64,000 bases of DNA from UBA1351 sp963677625. GTDB taxonomy: Bacteria > Bacillota > Clostridia > Lachnospirales > Vallitaleaceae. Of the stretch, positions 60,223 through 64,000 are shown piece after piece. Position 1 is the stretch's first letter, and every line of letters begins with the position of its first letter. The notes beneath the pieces were generated by a model, which was not told the origin of the DNA, made no database searches, and worked only from the letters and a program-made list of their open reading frames with translations. The stretch spans positions 248,001 to 312,000 of the forward strand of contig CAXXSW010000012.1 in assembly GCA_963677625.2 (NCBI GenBank), in the 5' to 3' direction. A program made the translations under genes and the position numbers.

Positions 60223-60836
60223 TAGGTTTGGAAGAACGTTTGATATTAGCTTCTGCTTCTCCCAGGAGATCAGAATTATTAGATTTGGTCAATATCCCAC
60301 ATGAAGTATCACCAAGTGAGTTTGATGAGACCACAATCCAATTGGATAATCCAATAGATTTTGTTGAGACTCTGGCTTTTAAAAAGGCAGAGTCTGTTGC
60401 GTGCACTCAAAAAGAACCAGCTTACGTATTGGGTGCTGATACCAGTGTTGTTATTGATGGGGAAATATTAGGTAAACCACATACGGGTGATAAAACTCGA
60501 GAATATCTTAGAAAACTGTCAGGAAGGGCTCATAGAGTATATACAGGCGTATCACTTATTAGAACCAGGGACAATTTTACTATAACAAGGACAATGATAA
60601 GTGAAGTGGTTATGGATAGCTTGAGTGAAGAAGAAATTGATTTCTATATAGGTACCAAAGAACCATTTGATAAAGCAGGTGGCTATGGTATACAAGGTAT
60701 AGGGTCCAGATTTGTTAAAGAAATCCGTGGGGATTATTTTAGCATTGTTGGACTACCTATTAATCTTGTAATACACATGCTTAAAGAAATGGGAGAGACA
60801 CATGAATCAATTACCAAAAAACGAAATGCCTTATGA
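60219..60836 (+). CDS. maf: Maf-like nucleoside triphosphate pyrophosphatase
   Basis: Maf proteins hydrolyse non-canonical or modified NTPs and have been linked to septum control. The 205-residue protein shows LILASASPRRSELLDL, GADTSVVIDGEILGKP, YTGVSLI and GGYGIQGIGSRFV. Position before radC-mreC is classic for Firmicutes. Its 3' end overlaps radC by 35 bp. Confidence 0.94.
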   Translation: MIGLEERLILASASPRRSELLDLVNIPHEVSPSEFDETTIQLDNPIDFVETLAFKKAESVACTQKEPAYVLGADTSVVIDGEILGKPHTGDKTREYLRKLSGRAHRVYTGVSLIRTRDNFTITRTMISEVVMDSLSEEEIDFYIGTKEPFDKAGGYGIQGIGSRFVKEIRGDYFSIVGLPINLVIHMLKEMGETHESITKKRNAL

Positions 60837-61473
60837 GAAGATTGAAAGACTTGGACCAAAAGCACTAACAGATGCTGAGTTATTGGCCATCGTACTTAGA
60901 ACAGGGTCAAAGGATAATCCATCTATTATTGCTGCCAGACAACTTTTATCCTTGGATAGCCGTGGACTTTCAAGTATTCACGTTTTAACACCTAAAGAAT
61001 TGACTTCTATAAAGGGGATAGGTAAGGTTAAATCTCTTCAACTTAAGGCAATAGCGGAGATTTCCAAACGTTTATCAAAGTCCTATGCTATAGCCAAATT
61101 TCGGATCACATCACCTTCAAGCGTAGCCAATATTTTTATGGAGGATATGCGCTACTTGAACAAAGAACATATTAAGGTTGTTCTCCTAGACACGAAAAAC
61201 GGGATTATTACCGATAAGGATATTTCAATAGGTACCGTTAATGCATCTTTGGTAGACCCAAGGGATGTATTTATTGAGGCTTTAAAGGTTGAAGCTGTAA
61301 ATATAATTGTGTTGCACAATCATCCTAGTGGAGATCCTGAACCAAGTCAAGAAGATATTGAGGTGACCAGACGATTATCAGAAGCTTCTAAACTTATTGG
61401 TATAGAACTTCTGGATCATATTATTATTGGAGACGGCACATTTGTCAGCCTTAAAGAAAGGGGACACCTGTAG
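60802..61473 (+). CDS. radC: RadC/MPN domain protein
   Basis: This 223-residue JAMM/MPN+ domain protein has the zinc motif HNHPSGDPEPSQED near residues 173-186, an N-terminal UPF0758 region with ERLGPKALTDAELLAIVLRTG, and a helix-hairpin-helix segment LTSIKGIGKVK. Despite the name, a repair role is not established. It starts within the 3' end of maf. Confidence 0.94.
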   Translation: MNQLPKNEMPYEKIERLGPKALTDAELLAIVLRTGSKDNPSIIAARQLLSLDSRGLSSIHVLTPKELTSIKGIGKVKSLQLKAIAEISKRLSKSYAIAKFRITSPSSVANIFMEDMRYLNKEHIKVVLLDTKNGIITDKDISIGTVNASLVDPRDVFIEALKVEAVNIIVLHNHPSGDPEPSQEDIEVTRRLSEASKLIGIELLDHIIIGDGTFVSLKERGHL

Positions 61474-61487
61474 CTATAGGAGGAACA

Positions 61488-62342
61488 ATGAAGAGACAGC
61501 CTAGATTGAATACTAACACAATTATTAAAGTCATTGTTGTTGTGTCTTTGATTTCTATGGTATTGACATGGGAAACAAGGGTTACCACATCTCCAATTGA
61601 ACAAAGCATAACCTACGTCATCATACCATTCCAAAAAGGCATCACATATTTTGGGGGTTGGTTTAAAGATAGGGTAGACTTTGTCCAAAATATTGGCGAA
61701 TTACAAGCGATTAACGAAAAGCTTGAGTCTGAGGTTAATCAGCTTAGATATGAAAATAAGCTTCTGACTTTGGATAAACAGGAACTAGCAAATCTTAGAA
61801 GTCTCTACGACTTAGACAAGCGATATGCAGATTATCCTAAAACAGGTGCTAGAGTAATAGGAAAAGACCCCGGTAATTGGTATGAAGTTTTCATTATTGA
61901 CAAGGGTACATCCGATGGTATTGAAGTTAATATGGTGGTTATGGCTGGTGACGGTCTTGTAGGAAGAATCATTGAAGTGGGCCCTAACTATGCTAAAGTT
62001 AAGAGTATTATTGATGATGCAGTCAGTGTTAGTGCTAAGATTCTTCGAACCAAAGATTTGTGCACTGTCAGTGGTGACAAGAAACTTGGTGATGACGGAT
62101 TATGTCTAATTGAGTATATCGAGGCTGATGCCAATGTCATAGAAGGAGATGAGATCATTACTTCCCACCTAGGTGATATATACCCACCAGGAATACTGAT
62201 TGGTACCGTTAAGTCTATTGAAACTGATTCCAATAAATTAACAAAATCTGCAGTATTAGAGCCTGTGGTTGATTTCAAACATTTGGAAGAAGTCTTGGTC
62301 ATTAATTTGGATGCAGATGAACTACAGAGTGTAGGTGAATAG
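61488..62342 (+). CDS. mreC: Rod shape-determining protein MreC
   Basis: MreC is a bitopic membrane protein that links the cytoskeleton to the cell-wall machinery. The 284-residue protein has one membrane helix (about 11-30), a coiled coil (about 65-110) and a C-terminal beta-rich domain (RVIGKDPGNWYEVFIIDKG, GLVGRIIEVGPNYAKVKSI). It follows radC after 14 bp; mreB, usually between them, is absent. Confidence 0.95.
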   Translation: MKRQPRLNTNTIIKVIVVVSLISMVLTWETRVTTSPIEQSITYVIIPFQKGITYFGGWFKDRVDFVQNIGELQAINEKLESEVNQLRYENKLLTLDKQELANLRSLYDLDKRYADYPKTGARVIGKDPGNWYEVFIIDKGTSDGIEVNMVVMAGDGLVGRIIEVGPNYAKVKSIIDDAVSVSAKILRTKDLCTVSGDKKLGDDGLCLIEYIEADANVIEGDEIITSHLGDIYPPGILIGTVKSIETDSNKLTKSAVLEPVVDFKHLEEVLVINLDADELQSVGE

Positions 62343-62343
62343 C

Positions 62344-62883
62344 ATGATGAAAAATGCCTTAAGAGCTTTAATTATTTTGTTAGTATCTGTTCTTTCATCT
62401 ACTTTGTTTCAGAGTATGGCAATCAATAATGTCAGTCCCAATATTATTATTATTACAATTGTATCTATTTCTGTTCTTCAAGGAAGAGAAGAGGGTATGA
62501 TTTTTGCTGTTTTCTTTGGCTTGATTCAAGATATCCTCTTTTTTGAAGTGGTTGGCTACCATGTTATTATCTATATTATAATTGTTTATTTCACTGGATA
62601 CTTATATCGAAATTTTTATGCTGAAAGTGTGGTTGTACCTCTTACAGCTATTGGAGTTAGCGATTTAGTATACAATATTATCGTTTTTTTAACTACTTAT
62701 ATGTTTCGTGGTAGTCTTAACATATTTTACTATTCATATGCAGTCGTATTACCTGAATTAACCTATACGGTTGTTGTAGCGGTAGTCCTGTATCGACTTT
62801 ATATCGTGTATAGTCATTTTATTAATGAATATGAAAAGGAAAAAAGGAAAGGAGATGAAGAAATATATGAAAGGCATCATTAA
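62344..62883 (+). CDS. mreD: Rod shape-determining protein MreD
   Basis: MreD is a membrane partner of MreC. The 179-residue protein has five to six hydrophobic segments and shows SPNIIIITIVSISVLQGREEGMI and FFGLIQDILF, the family pattern. ATG 62344 follows AGGTGA at 62333-62338; the GTG at 62335 is an alternative. Its basic tail region overlaps the next gene. Confidence 0.92.
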   Translation: MMKNALRALIILLVSVLSSTLFQSMAINNVSPNIIIITIVSISVLQGREEGMIFAVFFGLIQDILFFEVVGYHVIIYIIIVYFTGYLYRNFYAESVVVPLTAIGVSDLVYNIIVFLTTYMFRGSLNIFYYSYAVVLPELTYTVVVAVVLYRLYIVYSHFINEYEKEKRKGDEEIYERHH

Positions 62884-64000
62884 AATGATTTTTTCTTTCT
62901 TGACAAACCGACTTTTTGTCATATTGGTCGTTCTGATACTTTTGTTTTCTATTCTCCTTGCCCGTTTGTTTAACCTTCAAATTATAAACGGCGAAAAACT
63001 TGAAGAAGAATTTGATTTGTCAGTACTTCGGGATATTGAAATTGAAGGTCAAAGAGGGTTGATTTATGACCGTAACGGAACACCTTTAGCAGTCAATCAA
63101 GTTGCATATACAGTTCAGTATGATAATAGTGTTTATGTTCCTGACAGGAATGGATTACTTCTTCATCTGATTCGAATACTTCACAGTAATGGGGATAACT
63201 TAAGCATTGATTTCCCCATATTTATCAATGAGGACGATAATTTCGAGTTTGTTGATATCAGTTATAAAGTAAACCGACTGAAGAGAGACCTTTTTGAAGA
63301 CAGGAAAACAGGTGAACTATCTGAAGAAGATGAAAATCTTAGCGAAGATGAAATCATGACCTATTTGGTTAATGATTTCTTTGTGATTGAAGAATCATTT
63401 ATATCTGATAATCAAGTAACTAAAGAAGAACTTCTTGATTTGGTTACTATTCGATATGCTCTCTGGGCAAAAGGTTATTATAAGTTTATTCCTCAGGAAA
63501 TAGCTATTAATATATCAGACGCATCTCTTGCAGAAATAAAGGAGAATAGGGAAGATCTTTTAGGGGTGTCTATTATTGAAGATCCTATAAGACACTATTT
63601 ATATCCAGAATATACGGCTCATATTCTTGGATATACAGGAACTATCAGTGATGAAGCTTTAGAAGAATATAAGGCTTATGGTTATGACCAAAATGATGTT
63701 ATCGGCAGAATAGGCATTGAGGATTCTATGGAACTTTATCTCCATTCAGTTGATGGAAGGCAGAAAGTAGAAGTTGATATTTATGGTAGAACTCAAAAAG
63801 TTATTGAAGAAGTAGATCCGATTTCCGGTAAGGATGTTTACTTGACCATAAATTATGAACTTCAGAAAGCTACACAGGACTTGCTGGTCAAACAATTAAA
63901 CAACATTGTTAGCCAAAAGCTTGTTATGCATGTTCCATCTTACGGAGAACAACGGTTACCGGAACTTAAAGATGTATATTACAACCTTGTAGATAATGAA
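62855..64000 (+). CDS. mrdA: Penicillin-binding protein 2 (3' partial)
   Basis: This is the elongation-specific class B transpeptidase that works with MreC and MreD; 382 codons lie in the window and the frame runs off the right edge. Visible are a membrane helix (about 20-40), the dimerisation-domain motif QRGLIYDRNGTPLAVNQ and HILGYTGTISDEALEEY with GRIGIEDSMELYLHSVDG. The serine active-site motifs lie outside. ATG 62855 (after AAGGA) and ATG 62867 are both possible; either overlaps mreD. A large insert follows the dimerisation domain, beginning near residue 350. Confidence 0.93.
   Translation, partial: MKKYMKGIIKMIFSFLTNRLFVILVVLILLFSILLARLFNLQIINGEKLEEEFDLSVLRDIEIEGQRGLIYDRNGTPLAVNQVAYTVQYDNSVYVPDRNGLLLHLIRILHSNGDNLSIDFPIFINEDDNFEFVDISYKVNRLKRDLFEDRKTGELSEEDENLSEDEIMTYLVNDFFVIEESFISDNQVTKEELLDLVTIRYALWAKGYYKFIPQEIAINISDASLAEIKENREDLLGVSIIEDPIRHYLYPEYTAHILGYTGTISDEALEEYKAYGYDQNDVIGRIGIEDSMELYLHSVDGRQKVEVDIYGRTQKVIEEVDPISGKDVYLTINYELQKATQDLLVKQLNNIVSQKLVMHVPSYGEQRLPELKDVYYNLVDNE

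Overview
The window is 64 kb of a low-GC chromosome from an anaerobic member of the class Clostridia. The evidence is gene order and gene content: the cmk-ispH-rpsA cluster, rimP-nusA-rnpM-ylxQ-infB-rbfA-nrnA-truB-ribF-rpsO-pnp, der-plsY-gpsA, a hisZ plus short hisG pair, a six-gene Rnf complex, a RecU resolvase and a group-C-like sensory [FeFe]-hydrogenase protein. Something near the Lachnospirales (a Vallitalea- or Petrocella-like lineage) would fit, but the lineage cannot be fixed from sequence alone. Almost everything is core chromosome on the + strand, tightly packed, often with overlapping genes. I see no IS element, prophage, CRISPR array, tRNA or rRNA.

Layout. 1-9 kb: 3' part of an oxaloacetate decarboxylase/pyruvate carboxylase subunit, a RpiR-type regulator, a flavoprotein, aroH, cmk, ispH, rpsA, a solitary cheR and one minus-strand nuclease-like gene. 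9-16.3 kb: pheA, a decayed chemoreceptor scrap, a tandem glycine riboswitch with terminator, a palindrome with a possible second promoter, then gcvT-gcvH-gcvPA-gcvPB-lpdA (glycine cleavage system). 16.5-27.2 kb: a membrane GGDEF/EAL protein, rnhB, a FliK-like/FlhB-like pair, yraN, pgeF, a DUF512 radical SAM protein, der, plsY, gpsA. 27.2-38.4 kb: the rimP-to-pnp translation and RNA-metabolism block, with structured leaders before rimP, nusA, rpsO and pnp. 38.5-43.4 kb: an M16 peptidase, dut, an unknown membrane protein, an RluA-type pseudouridine synthase, queG and recU. 43.4-49.4 kb: a histidine operon (hisZ G D B H F IE) that lacks hisA.

49.6-59.7 kb is the most interesting part. A sensory module (DRTGG protein, RsbW-like ATPase, a HydS-like [FeFe]-hydrogenase homologue with Cys replaced by Ala in its first H-cluster motif, a second DRTGG protein, a Cache chemoreceptor and a second GHKL ATPase) sits directly before rnfCDGEAB. 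In many Clostridia these regulators accompany the electron-bifurcating hydABC hydrogenase, which is not here. I infer a redox or H2-responsive signalling module placed next to the Rnf ferredoxin:NAD+ oxidoreductase. An interrupted palindrome lies in front of rnfC.

59.9-64 kb: a DUF4321 membrane protein, maf, radC, mreC, mreD and the 5' part of a penicillin-binding protein 2 gene. This is the usual cell-shape cluster, but mreB is missing between radC and mreC.
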